In this document: in pieces, positions 25,101 through 32,811 of the stretch
How positions within the stretch are numbered: position 1 is the first letter of the stretch
Layout: the number at the start of each line of letters is the position of its first letter
DNA from: Nitrospirota bacterium
GTDB taxonomy: Bacteria; Nitrospirota; Nitrospiria; Nitrospirales; Nitrospiraceae
Assembly (NCBI GenBank): GCA_026387665.1
Contig: JAPLLG010000013.1
Span: forward strand, 186,001 to 250,000
DNA length: 64,000 nt
Direction of reading: 5' to 3'
The notes under the pieces: model-generated
Seen by the model: the letters and a program-made list of their open reading frames with translations, nothing else
Told to the model about the DNA's origin: nothing
Databases searched by the model: none
Made by a program: the position numbers and the translations under genes

Positions 25101-25400
25101 CCGCTTCTGTTGTTGCTGTCCTGGGGGCTGAACGTCGTTCTGGCGATGAGCGGGGCGTTGTTGCTCTATCAAGCTGCCGACCGGGCGAAGCAGGCGGTCT
25201 TGGCCGGATTGAGTAAGCAAATGATCCAAGCCCTCGGGCTCGGCAAGGACCACGAAGTTCGCGCGAAGCAAGTTCAGTACATCATCGACGAGGTCGAAGC
25301 CAACCGGCAGGGGGCCTTCGTGCCGTTCTATCAACAACCAGTGGTCGAATCCTCGCTCTACGGCGTGGTCGCGTTGCTGCAATATTTGTATATGAGATAA
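22125..25400 (+). CDS. Large membrane protein with an extracytoplasmic-type N-terminal region, unknown function
   Basis: 1,091 residues from the ATG at 22125 (a GTG at 22080 is less likely). One membrane helix lies at about 9-28. A region of about 650 residues follows, then helices at about 684-701, 716-733, 763-777, 846-866, 885-908 and 971-1015. The soluble region has two alpha/beta-looking segments, ITVLLVTMSGDPYAENTESR (113-132) and AKAIGILGTDPYDALLIIKA (508-527), the latter followed by YAVFFTVDLDARHLHASEYK. This resembles two lobes of a Rossmann or periplasmic-binding fold. I do not recognise the family. It stands ten bases before two hydrolase genes, which might be co-transcribed. Side of the membrane is undetermined. 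Confidence 0.8.
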   Translation: MAKGSAESKLALAGVVTLAVALVGVLLVKEPLRSSRPVGTGLEVKQTTGEQSVRARLWEDPLAAVQRGMRETRPPSSGLFTSASDQSAESLLTQRLRPLRQAIINRVKKDEQITVLLVTMSGDPYAENTESRIRDRYAVGTALGVACYVPEDEGHLSFIEGEKQGVGQAVPYEWFRLRKTRVCGEGLDRARSTLVVWIPDDALSRGFLATLTSLSRALVCQESTQKSGCLLTDDRRKLIRLNPTLQQAVTFKLVGPRSSSALRSLLDEAGDLYAEPQEGGGIWPNEDGTIELYSPWASAMKGLLAYGLKKEGGQGLACQTYEACEQEFSHRLTLAHIRLVYEIGSDERLFDTLIEELERRQVRLGWDSVILIGEWDSFYGRALPIEFRAAACAKVATLTEAELMQIQVPATIKSWCPTVPRAVDLQIQRPADYESLTLNVFRYSYLSGLDGEVPGDESVKAGRGEHPKTTETAKDAQTGAQQERPEGTGQLDYVRALAARIQDEGEGAKAIGILGTDPYDALLIIKALRPAFPYAVFFTVDLDARHLHASEYKWTRNMVVASPFGLQLDSGLQRDVPPFRSSYQTATYFAVLRAVHHVVCRAAGDRPPSAAPCQAGYHVALTPEDRVYDAADHPRIFEVGREGAVDLSVVDVEGVRTIHPLRADLEHTADQGQLKQGLTPSSTTMTALVAIGLFVGTLLAWTNQRLWLWVSRSWRLLSVVGLVLLVGTAVLWTMGGGTALMAYHDEGEPFSWTAGVSIWPGEWLRLLAVLLCLVFLVKGSRDLTNNSDRLTEDFFFRTEGHRSRFTLRTFWTNVQRVYHPAATRTATTVDQAWAWYLEAAGPLQRTARVLALVLLYGAVMMSLGYWVVDEEMIHPCRGWLSCRVDVVMTLLSVSLVVLLNLTVFDAVMLCRRWIGWVNSSSGGWSEQVQQEYLREYGLSQSHKAEFEKLKYLAGIDLISRRTEAVNRLIRYPFIALLIMIAARNDYFDIWNYPLLLLLSWGLNVVLAMSGALLLYQAADRAKQAVLAGLSKQMIQALGLGKDHEVRAKQVQYIIDEVEANRQGAFVPFYQQPVVESSLYGVVALLQYLYMR

Positions 25401-25410
25401 CGGGCCATTT

Positions 25411-26130
25411 ATGCGCGAAGAATCAGTAGGCGGGCTGCGGATACGGGTCACGGGCGGCACAGACGGCAAGGGCGGAGGGCGCGGTCCTCTCGTTCTGCTC
25501 CTGCACGGCTTCGGCGCGCCAGGCGATGATCTGGTGTCGCTGGCCGACGTTTTGAATGTGCCGCCCGGTACGAGGTTTGTCTTTCCTGAGGGCCCGCTCA
25601 CATTGAGTTTTGGACCGGGCAATGCGCGGGCCTGGTGGATCATCGACATGGCCCGCATTGCCGCGGATCGAGCGGCCGGCAAGCCGCGCGATCTCTCGCA
25701 AGACATTCCCAAAGGCCTCGCGCCGGCGCGGGAGGCCATGCTGGCCTTCCTCAAAGAAGTCGAACGGGTGTTCAACGCGGACCCGCGCAAGACGATCCTC
25801 GGAGGATTTTCCCAGGGCGCGATGCTGTCGTGCGATGTGATGCTCAGAACGGCGCAGCCCTATGCGGGATTGGTCCAACTGTCCGGCACGCTCCTGGCTA
25901 AACAGGAATGGGCGCCGCTGCTCCCGAAACGCAAGGGGCTGCCGGTCTTTCAAAGCCACGGGATGCAGGATGAGATCCTGCCTTACGCGGGGGCGGAAGG
26001 GTTGCGAGACCAGTTGACTCACGCGGGGCTTTCGGTTGAGTGGCACAGTTTTCGTGGCGGCCATGAGATTCCACGAGCGGTGCTGCAGCGGCTGGGGCTC
26101 TTCATCACCAAATCGGTCACGCAGACATGA
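25411..26130 (+). CDS. Alpha/beta hydrolase, phospholipase/carboxylesterase family
   Basis: 239 residues, cytoplasmic. It belongs to the Abhydrolase_2 type serine esterases: LLLHGFGAPGDDLVS oxyanion region, nucleophile Ser in LGGFSQGAMLS, Asp in GMQDEILPY and His in RGGHEIP complete the triad. It starts ten bases after the large membrane protein gene and overlaps the next hydrolase by four bases (ATGA), so all three are likely one transcript. The substrate is unknown. Confidence 0.9.
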   Translation: MREESVGGLRIRVTGGTDGKGGGRGPLVLLLHGFGAPGDDLVSLADVLNVPPGTRFVFPEGPLTLSFGPGNARAWWIIDMARIAADRAAGKPRDLSQDIPKGLAPAREAMLAFLKEVERVFNADPRKTILGGFSQGAMLSCDVMLRTAQPYAGLVQLSGTLLAKQEWAPLLPKRKGLPVFQSHGMQDEILPYAGAEGLRDQLTHAGLSVEWHSFRGGHEIPRAVLQRLGLFITKSVTQT

Positions 26131-26888
26131 GCGGTCTGCAGCAGTTTGAACTCGCGGCAGCCGACGGCACATTGATCCGCGGCGATCGCTCGATCGGCCA
26201 GGATCGACAGATCCTCTTCATCACCGGTTTCCTCTCGAAACGCTGGGGCAATAAGAGCAAAGCGCTCGCGCAATGGTGTGAGGAAAAGGGTTGGGGGTTC
26301 TGCTGTTACGATGTGCGGGGCTTCGGCGACTCAGAGGGCACGTTTACGGACTACACCCTGTCAGATTGGATCGTCGATGCGAGGCTTGTTGTTGATCTGA
26401 TACAAGACGGTCCGCCGATCACCATTGTGGGCAACTCGCTCGGTGGCTGGATCGCCTGGCTCCTGGCGCAAGACTATCCTCTGGTCGAGAAGCTCGTCCT
26501 CATCGCGCCGGCTTTCAATATGATGGGAGTGCGGGCAAAATCGATTGAGCCTGAACGGCGGCAGGTCTGGCACAAGGCCGGCTGGATGCCGTGGGACGAC
26601 GAGCCGGCCCATCGTGATTTTCCCATTGCCTGGAAGTGGGTCGAGGAGAGCGAGGCCTATTGGAAAACGAATTTCGCGCGGCTGCGGTCGGTCAACACGG
26701 CCATCCTCCACGGTCAGCAAGACACAGTGATTCTGCCGCATGGCAGCAGCCAGTTCGTCGAGCAGGTGCGATCCCTTGCCCCCTCTTTTCCGATCGAGCT
26801 CCATCTGGTTCCGGGCGACCATCGACTGAGCAGTCCTGAGCATCTGGATACATTTCAGCGTCTCACAGTGGATTCAACGAACAGGTAG
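26127..26888 (+). CDS. Alpha/beta hydrolase, small serine-hydrolase type
   Basis: 253 residues. The order of motifs fits an alpha/beta hydrolase: ILFITGFLSKRWGNKSKAL, DVRGFGDSEGTF, nucleophile Ser in VGNSLGGWIAW, Asp in HGQQDTVIL and His in GDHRLS. It is distantly like ABHD10-type or acyl-peptide/thioester hydrolases. Translationally coupled to the preceding esterase through ATGA. It is followed nine bases later by a 55-residue ORF with its own ribosome-binding site, which may extend the operon. Confidence 0.88.
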   Translation: MSGLQQFELAAADGTLIRGDRSIGQDRQILFITGFLSKRWGNKSKALAQWCEEKGWGFCCYDVRGFGDSEGTFTDYTLSDWIVDARLVVDLIQDGPPITIVGNSLGGWIAWLLAQDYPLVEKLVLIAPAFNMMGVRAKSIEPERRQVWHKAGWMPWDDEPAHRDFPIAWKWVEESEAYWKTNFARLRSVNTAILHGQQDTVILPHGSSQFVEQVRSLAPSFPIELHLVPGDHRLSSPEHLDTFQRLTVDSTNR

Positions 26889-26897
26889 GAGAGCGAC

Positions 26898-27065
26898 ATG
26901 CTGGTGTTAATTCACAAAGAATGCGGCGGACCAGCGATTGACGATTCGTCCATCGGCGAAGCCTGCGCCATCCCCATCGACCGGTTTCCCTTTAATTGTT
27001 TTAGTTGCCTCGAGGAAATCGACGACGAATCGGAAGTCCGGCTGTCGCAAGAACTCGGCATCTAA
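26898..27065 (+). CDS. Small cysteine-containing protein (55 residues)
   Basis: ATG at 26898 after TAGGAGAGCGAC, TAA at 27063-27065. The product starts MLVLIHKECGGPAIDDSSIG and contains Cys9, Cys23 and a CxxC pair in FNCFSCLEEI. That pattern suggests a small zinc-binding or redox-active fold. The AGGAG site, codon use like the neighbours and position nine bases after a hydrolase gene argue for a real gene, probably the last of the operon. Function unknown. Confidence 0.65.
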   Translation: MLVLIHKECGGPAIDDSSIGEACAIPIDRFPFNCFSCLEEIDDESEVRLSQELGI

Positions 27066-27156
27066 CCGCATCCAGTCCGGCAGGTGGCGGGAACAGGATG
27101 TTGGCAGGCGAGAACGTCGATGGTCTGTACGTGTGGCACAACGGGAGAACATTCCT

Positions 27157-27312
27157 GTAGGATGCTCAAATAGGCCGTCAGTAAGGCCGCAGCGAATGAC
27201 CAACTGAACATTGAACGACGAACGCAGAATGCTGAAGCGACAATCGCTTCCTTCTTCATGGTTCATCGCGCACCACTCAGCGTTTCCAGACAGGCGGACT
27301 TTTTCAGCATCC
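27157..27312. repeat. Inverted-repeat element, copy I (decayed)
   Basis: Left end GTAGGATGCTCAAATAGGCC and right end GGCGGACTTTTTCAGCATCC are recognisable, but the interior has diverged from the other copies and is longer, 156 bases in all. It fills most of the spacer before ettA. Confidence 0.55.
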
Positions 27313-27345
27313 CGATAAGGCCCATTCCAATAATCAGAGGCATAC

Positions 27346-29028
27346 ATGGCGACTACGAACGATAAACAAGTCATTTTCTCTCTCGTCAATGTCGGCAAGA
27401 TCTATCCGCCGAAAAAGCAGGTGCTGCGCGAGATCTATCTGGGGTTTTATTACGGCGCGAAGATCGGCGTCTTGGGCCTCAACGGATCGGGTAAGAGCTC
27501 GCTGCTCCGGATCATTGCCGGGACCGATCCAAATTACACGGGAGAGATCACCCGCTCGAAGGGCTACAGCGTCGGTTTGCTGGAACAGGAGCCACAGCTT
27601 GATCCGAACAAGACGGTGAAGGAAGTCGTCGAAGAGGGAAAAAAAGAACTGGTGGCCATGCTGCGGGAATATGACGAGGTCAGCAATAAGATGGGCGAGG
27701 CCACGCCCGATGACATGGAAAAACTGCTCGAGAAACAGGCCCAACTGCAAGAAAAGATCGAAGCGGAAAATGGATGGGAATTGGACAACGTGCTCGAACT
27801 GGCCATGGATGCCCTCCGCTGTCCTCCGGCTGACGCCAAGATCGGGGTGCTCTCCGGAGGCGAGAAGCGCCGGGTGGCCCTCTGCCGCCTGATGATCCAG
27901 GAGCCGGATATCCTCTTGCTCGACGAGCCGACGAACCATCTGGATGCCGAGTCCGTGCAATGGCTCGAACAGCATCTGCAGCAATACAAAGGCACGGTCA
28001 TCGCCGTCACGCACGACCGCTACTTCCTCGACAACGTGGCAGGCTGGATTCTTGAGCTTGATCGCGGCCACGGCATTCCCTTCCAAGGGAACTACACCTC
28101 CTGGTTAGAGCAGAAGCAGGTGCGGCTGGAAAAAGAAGAAAAAGCCGAATCGAAACGCCGCAAGTCGCTGGAACATGAGTTGGAATGGATCCGCATGTCG
28201 CCGAAAGGCCGGCAGTCGAAGGGCAAAGCGCGGCTCAACCGCTATGAAGAGTTGGTCAATCAGAAACAGGAAGAGCAGGCAGCCGATCTGGAAATCTACA
28301 TTCCGCCAGGTCCGCGGCTGGGCGATGTGGTCGTCGAAGCCAATGGCCTCAGCAAAGCCTATGGGGACAAGGTCCTTTACGAGAATGTGAACTTCAGTCT
28401 CCCCAAGGGCGGCATCGTCGGCGTGATCGGTCCGAACGGAGCCGGCAAGACGACGATGTTCCGCATGATCACCGGGAGCGAGAAACCTGATACTGGCACG
28501 ATCAAGATCGGCGAGACGGTCAAGCTGGGCTATGTGGACCAGGATCGCAGTCTCGATCCGGAAAAATCCGTCTACGATGTCATCTCCGAGGGCCAGGATA
28601 CCATCATGCTCGGCAAGGCCGAAGTGAACGCCAGGGCCTATTGTGCCCGGTTCAACTTCGCCGGCACCGATCAACAGAAGAAGGTGAAGGACATCTCCGG
28701 CGGCGAACGGAACCGGGTGCATCTGGCCCGTATGTTGAAAGAGGGGGCGAACCTCATCATCCTCGACGAGCCGACCAACGACCTCGATATCAACACGTTG
28801 CGCGCGCTGGAAGAAGGATTGGAAAATTTTGCCGGCTGCGCCGTCATCAGCAGTCACGATCGCTGGTTTCTTGACCGGGTCGCGACTCACATCATGGCCT
28901 TCGAGGGCGACAGCAAAGTGGTCTGGTTCGAAGGCAACTATAGCGAATATGACGCGGATCGGAAGAAGCGGTTGGGCAAGGCAGCCGATCAACCGCACCG
29001 CATTCGCTATCGCAAGCTGACGCGCTAG
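27346..29028 (+). CDS. ettA: Energy-dependent translational throttle protein EttA (ABC-F)
   Basis: 560 residues, cytoplasmic, no membrane part. EttA binds the ribosomal E site and gates the first elongation step according to the ATP/ADP ratio. Two ABC domains are visible: Walker A GLNGSGKS (44-51) with signature LSGGEKRR, and Walker A GPNGAGKT with signature ISGGERNR. Walker B regions [12 protein letters not shown] and [12 protein letters not shown] are intact. Between them is the basic linker ([20 protein letters not shown]). Length matches E. coli EttA (555). The opening residues [20 protein letters not shown] are also typical. Confidence 0.96.
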   Translation: MATTNDKQVIFSLVNVGKIYPPKKQVLREIYLGFYYGAKIGVLGLNGSGKSSLLRIIAGTDPNYTGEITRSKGYSVGLLEQEPQLDPNKTVKEVVEEGKKELVAMLREYDEVSNKMGEATPDDMEKLLEKQAQLQEKIEAENGWELDNVLELAMDALRCPPADAKIGVLSGGEKRRVALCRLMIQEPDILLLDEPTNHLDAESVQWLEQHLQQYKGTVIAVTHDRYFLDNVAGWILELDRGHGIPFQGNYTSWLEQKQVRLEKEEKAESKRRKSLEHELEWIRMSPKGRQSKGKARLNRYEELVNQKQEEQAADLEIYIPPGPRLGDVVVEANGLSKAYGDKVLYENVNFSLPKGGIVGVIGPNGAGKTTMFRMITGSEKPDTGTIKIGETVKLGYVDQDRSLDPEKSVYDVISEGQDTIMLGKAEVNARAYCARFNFAGTDQQKKVKDISGGERNRVHLARMLKEGANLIILDEPTNDLDINTLRALEEGLENFAGCAVISSHDRWFLDRVATHIMAFEGDSKVVWFEGNYSEYDADRKKRLGKAADQPHRIRYRKLTR

Positions 29029-29042
29029 CCCGCACCTTTCTT

Positions 29043-29918
29043 ATGGCACCACTCGCCCTCATCACCGGTGCGGCAGGGCTCATCGGCCATTACCTCGTCA
29101 AGACGGCGCCCCGCTGGGCGCCTCGTTGGGAGGTGCGGGGCCTCACCAGGCAGGATGTGGACCTGACCGATGCAGAGGCGGTCCGCCGTCTCTGGCGCGA
29201 TCTGCATCCTCAGGTCGTCATCCACTGTGCCGCGCAGAGTCGGCCTGGGCCTTGCCAGCAGGACCCGATTCTGGCGCGCCGCATCAATGTGGAGGCCACG
29301 GCTCTCCTTGCAGAACTCTCGTCGGACATTCCCTTTTTCTTCTTTTCCAGCGACCAGGTCTTCGACGGGGCCAAGGGTTGGTACGTTGAAACCGACCCGG
29401 TGAATCCTCTGAACGTGTACGGCGAGACCAAGGCGGAAGCTGAACATCTCGTGCTGCAGAACCCACGACACAGTGTGATTCGAGTCGGTCTGAATGCCGG
29501 TACTTCTCCGACCGGCGATCGCAGCTTCGTCGAAGATATGAGGAACTCGGTGAAGGGCGGAAAGCCGCTCACTTTGTTCACAGATGAGTTTCGTTGTCCC
29601 CTGCCTGCCGGTATGACGGCGCGAGCCATCTGGGAACTGATCGAGTTGGACCGGCCCGGTCTCTACCATCTTGGAGGAGCGGAACGGCTTTCGCGTTGGG
29701 AGATCGGACAAGTTCTGATTCCCTGGTACCAGGAACTGGCGGGGCAGATGGAGCCTGGTTCCGTGAAGTCCTACACCGGTGCGCCGCGGCCTCCCGACCT
29801 GTCGATGCGTTGCGACAAGCTCCAGGCTCTTCTGTCGTTCCCCCTGTCGGGATTTCGCACATGGTTGGCTGAACGGACTAGCATCGGTGTCGACCTATGG
29901 GATTACGAATCTCCATGA
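29043..29918 (+). CDS. RmlD-like NAD(P)-dependent sugar-nucleotide reductase
   Basis: 291 residues of the extended short-chain dehydrogenase family. Cofactor motif LITGAAGLIGHYL (6-18), a downstream CAAQSRPGPC segment, catalytic YGETKAEAE (YxxxK) and the SSDQVFDG loop match the dTDP-4-dehydrorhamnose reductase branch. It would reduce a nucleotide-linked keto-sugar, or act on another small substrate. No other rhamnose genes are nearby, so rmlD itself is not claimed. Fourteen bases after ettA; its TGA overlaps the start of the DUF1295 gene. Confidence 0.85.
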   Translation: MAPLALITGAAGLIGHYLVKTAPRWAPRWEVRGLTRQDVDLTDAEAVRRLWRDLHPQVVIHCAAQSRPGPCQQDPILARRINVEATALLAELSSDIPFFFFSSDQVFDGAKGWYVETDPVNPLNVYGETKAEAEHLVLQNPRHSVIRVGLNAGTSPTGDRSFVEDMRNSVKGGKPLTLFTDEFRCPLPAGMTARAIWELIELDRPGLYHLGGAERLSRWEIGQVLIPWYQELAGQMEPGSVKSYTGAPRPPDLSMRCDKLQALLSFPLSGFRTWLAERTSIGVDLWDYESP

Positions 29919-30724
29919 CCACCCTCGATCCCCTCACGGTGCTGGTGGTTGTGTATGGGGTGATGGCTTGCGTGATGGTGGCCCTGTGGTTGGCGGATCG
30001 TCGGATACACAATGCTTCGATCGCGGATGTGGGCTGGTGCGTCGGTCTGGTGGGCGCGGTGGCCTGGTATGGCTGGAGCACGACGGGCGATCTTGAACGG
30101 AAGATCCTGCTCCTTTCGATGGCCTCTCTCTATGGTGTGAGGTTGGGACTCTACATCCTGCTGAATCGCGTGATCGGCAAGGAAGAGGATGCGCGCTATC
30201 GGCAGCTCCGCTGTGAGTGGGGCTCGTCAGAATCGGTCAGGCTGTTCGCCTATTTTCAACTGCAGGCTGCGGCGGTGGCGCTTTTCTCGCTGCCATTTCT
30301 CGTGCTCATGCAGAACATTGTTCCTCCCTTCAGCCTCTGGGAGCTGGCGGGGTTCCTGGTCTGGCTCGTTGCCATTGTTGGTGAAGGATTTGCCGATTGG
30401 CAGCTTGCGCAATTTCGATCCAAGTCCTGGAATCGAGACCGGGTCTGCCGCGAGGGACTCTGGTTCTATTCACGCCATCCCAATTATTTCTTCGAATGGC
30501 TGCACTGGTGGGCCTATGTCGTCATGGCGGTTGGTACGTCCGGCTGGCTGCTCACCTGGATCGGTCCAGTGGCGATGGGCTGGGCCTTGTTGAAAGTGAC
30601 GGGGGTTCCGCTGGCAGAAGCGCAGGCGTTGCGAAGCCGTGGCGAGGAATATCGGATCTATCAGCGGACGACGAACCGGTTCATTCCCTGGTGGCCGAAA
30701 CGCTGGCCTATTGAGTTGGGGTAA
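29915..30724 (+). CDS. DUF1295 / steroid 5-alpha-reductase-like membrane protein
   Basis: 269 residues with about six membrane helices. The C-terminal signature CREGLWFYSRHPNYFFEWLH followed by EEYRIYQRTTNRFIPW is diagnostic of DUF1295 proteins, related to steroid reductases and isoprenylcysteine methyltransferases. They are thought to be NADPH-dependent reductases of lipid-like molecules, but bacterial members are uncharacterised. The ATG at 29915 overlaps the previous stop (ATGA); an in-frame ATG at 29897 is an alternative. Its end overlaps the convergent lipoprotein gene by 17 bases. Confidence 0.9.
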   Translation: MTTLDPLTVLVVVYGVMACVMVALWLADRRIHNASIADVGWCVGLVGAVAWYGWSTTGDLERKILLLSMASLYGVRLGLYILLNRVIGKEEDARYRQLRCEWGSSESVRLFAYFQLQAAAVALFSLPFLVLMQNIVPPFSLWELAGFLVWLVAIVGEGFADWQLAQFRSKSWNRDRVCREGLWFYSRHPNYFFEWLHWWAYVVMAVGTSGWLLTWIGPVAMGWALLKVTGVPLAEAQALRSRGEEYRIYQRTTNRFIPWWPKRWPIELG

Positions 30725-30932
30725 GAGCGGCAAGCCGCGCCCTCGCCATTTTCGCTTCTGTGCTAGTTGGATAGAGCCGGATCACATCTTCGTAGAGCTG
30801 CCTGGCATGGGGCAGGTTCATCTGCTTTTCTTCAAACTGGGCTGTTTCAAGCAGCTCCTTCGGCTGATCCCCGCTGCAGGAAATTAAGACTACACATAAA
30901 ATAACGGACCCCGTATAAATCCATGATCTCAT
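30708..30932 (-). CDS. Small lipoprotein with a TPR-like motif
   Basis: 74 residues. MRSWIYTGSVILCVVLISC is a lipoprotein signal with Cys19 as the modified residue. The mature part, KELLETAQFEEKQMNLPHAR and QLYEDVIRLYPTS, looks like one tetratricopeptide unit as found in YbgF/BamD-like proteins. The ATG at 30932 has GGAGG six bases upstream, so the longer open frame starting at 31013 is rejected. It lies 17 bases downstream of a regulator gene on the same strand. Probably outer-membrane anchored. Confidence 0.78.
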   Translation of the reverse strand: MRSWIYTGSVILCVVLISCSGDQPKELLETAQFEEKQMNLPHARQLYEDVIRLYPTSTEAKMARARLAALTPTQ

Positions 30933-30949
30933 GGTTCCTCCGATCGGTC

Positions 30950-31264
30950 TCACGGTTTGTGCGCAGCCTGATCGACTCCATAGCGTGGCGCGGTGATGTC
31001 TTCGCTGCGGCAAAGGGGGCAGCGGCTCGGTCTCGTCAGTTTCGTTCTGTCACGAAAGACGAAGTCGCAATCCTGACAACGTGCCGGGTCCAGGATAAAC
31101 TTTCTTGTCTTGTCCCGTGCAATAGTTTTCACGACATGGGGCAGATGATCTTCGACCTGACGCTCCGGGATCCCCAGCATCTGGGCCAGCTGAAACGACG
31201 ACAGTCTGGCGCCGGTCAGCAGATCGATGATGCGTTGGCGGGGCGTTCGCTCGCGCGGCAACAT
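30950..31264 (-). CDS. COG3357-type predicted transcriptional regulator (HTH plus zinc ribbon)
   Basis: 104 residues. Residues 8-48 form a winged-HTH-like region (RQRIIDLLTGARLSSFQLAQ). The C-terminal half carries Cys63, Cys66, Cys82 and Cys85 in ARCQDCDFVF and SRCPLCRSED, a zinc ribbon. This combination is the COG3357 family of predicted regulators, whose targets are not known. It is probably co-transcribed with the small lipoprotein gene and divergent from tldD. Confidence 0.8.
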   Translation of the reverse strand: MLPRERTPRQRIIDLLTGARLSSFQLAQMLGIPERQVEDHLPHVVKTIARDKTRKFILDPARCQDCDFVFRDRTKLTRPSRCPLCRSEDITAPRYGVDQAAHKP

Positions 31265-31353
31265 GGCGGCCCATCGTAGGCGATGAGGCCGGTAAAGCCA
31301 AGTCCCTGGCTGGTCAGTTGAACGGAATCCCTGCCTCTGGCAGGATGACGTGC

Positions 31354-32811
31354 ATGCCCAATCCTAATAAAGACGAATTGGCCGAATTGGTCCTGAAGCG
31401 CATCACCGCTTCCGGCGCTGAGTATGGCGATATCCGCTTCCTCGACAGTACAACTCAGACCATCAACGGTGAAGATCGCCGCATCGATTCCATTCGAGAT
31501 CAACAGGATAGAGGGTTCGGGATTCGCGTGCTCTATCACGGGGCCTGGGGTTTTGCGGCCAGTTCGGTGGTGTCGCTGGAAGAAGCCCCTCGTGTGGCAG
31601 ATTTGGCGATCGAGATTGCGAAGGGCTCTGCCTCCCTGGCGATCGAAAAGGTCAAACTCGTTGATGAGCCGGTCCATCGCGACCGGATCGTCACGCCGCG
31701 GCGGATCGATCCATTATCAGTTCCTCTCGAACAGAAAACAGCGCTACTGCTTGAGACGATGGAGTCTGTCCATCGGCAAGCCGGAGTCGTGCGGAGTAGC
31801 GCGAGTCTCTGGGCCCGCCGGGACCAGAAACTGTTCGTCTCGACCGAAGGGTCACGTCTGGAGTTCGATCTCCTGGCCGTGGGCGGCGATTTCGATGCGA
31901 CGGCGGTTCATGAGGGGCGGTTCGCGTCGCGGACGTTCAATACGCCGTATCTTCGGATGGGCTACGAAATGATCGAGGAGGCTAATTTTCTGGCCGAGGC
32001 TCCGCGCCTCGCCGCGCAGGCGGTCGAGAAGGTGCAGGCGCCTACCATTGCGCCAGGCCGATACGATCTGGTGCTCGACCCGGAACATCTGTCTCTCACC
32101 ATGCATGAATCCTGCGGCCATCCAAGCGAGCTGGACCGGGCGCTCGGGTACGAGGCCAACTATGCCGGCACCAGTTTTCTTACGACCGACAAACGGGGAA
32201 CCTTTCGCTATGGTTCTCCACATGTGAATCTCGTGGCCGACAACTGCGAGCCGGAAACCCTCGCCGCGACCGGCTACGATGACGATGGTGTGGCCTGCCA
32301 GAAATGGGACATTGTGCGCGAAGGGATCTTCGTCGGCTATTGCACGAGCCGCGAGGTGGCGCCGAATATCGGCGAGACCCGTTCGCGCGGCTCCAACAGG
32401 GCGGACAGCTGGGGCAGCGTGCCGATCGTGCGCATCGCCAACATCGGTCTTGAGCCTGGCAAGGCCACGTTCGACGAGTTGCTGACCGATGTGAAGCGGG
32501 GCATTTATATCGAAGGCCACGGGTCCTACAGCATCGATCAACGCCGCTACAACTTTCAGTTCGGCGGCGACGCCTTCTGGCTGATCGAGAACGGGAAGCG
32601 GACGCACATGATCCGCGACGTCGTCTATCACGGGATCACACCGGAGTTCTGGAGCAGTTGCGATGGAGTTGCGGACCGGTCACATCGCCGCCGGTACGGA
32701 TTCATTACGTGCGGTAAGGGCCAGCCTGGCCAATCAGGCTGGATGACCCACCCGGCTTCCCATGCGCGGTTCCGCAACGTGAATGTCATCGGAGGGCAGG
32801 CCGGATCATGA
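31354..32811 (+). CDS. tldD: TldD metalloprotease subunit
   Basis: 485 residues, cytoplasmic. With TldE it forms a heterodimeric zinc protease that degrades unfolded or leader peptides, first known from microcin B17 maturation and CcdA turnover. The metal motif HESCGHPSELD (HExxxH) is intact, followed by SRGSNRADSWG and GEIxxG-like segments typical of TldD. Three in-frame starts exist; the ATG at 31354 is chosen because AGGA lies eight bases upstream. Its stop overlaps the tldE start (ATGA). Confidence 0.94.
   Translation: MPNPNKDELAELVLKRITASGAEYGDIRFLDSTTQTINGEDRRIDSIRDQQDRGFGIRVLYHGAWGFAASSVVSLEEAPRVADLAIEIAKGSASLAIEKVKLVDEPVHRDRIVTPRRIDPLSVPLEQKTALLLETMESVHRQAGVVRSSASLWARRDQKLFVSTEGSRLEFDLLAVGGDFDATAVHEGRFASRTFNTPYLRMGYEMIEEANFLAEAPRLAAQAVEKVQAPTIAPGRYDLVLDPEHLSLTMHESCGHPSELDRALGYEANYAGTSFLTTDKRGTFRYGSPHVNLVADNCEPETLAATGYDDDGVACQKWDIVREGIFVGYCTSREVAPNIGETRSRGSNRADSWGSVPIVRIANIGLEPGKATFDELLTDVKRGIYIEGHGSYSIDQRRYNFQFGGDAFWLIENGKRTHMIRDVVYHGITPEFWSSCDGVADRSHRRRYGFITCGKGQPGQSGWMTHPASHARFRNVNVIGGQAGS

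Noticed and set aside
28105-28998. 297-codon open frame antisense to ettA
   Set aside because: The sense frame encodes a complete ABC-F ATPase, and the antisense product has no family features.
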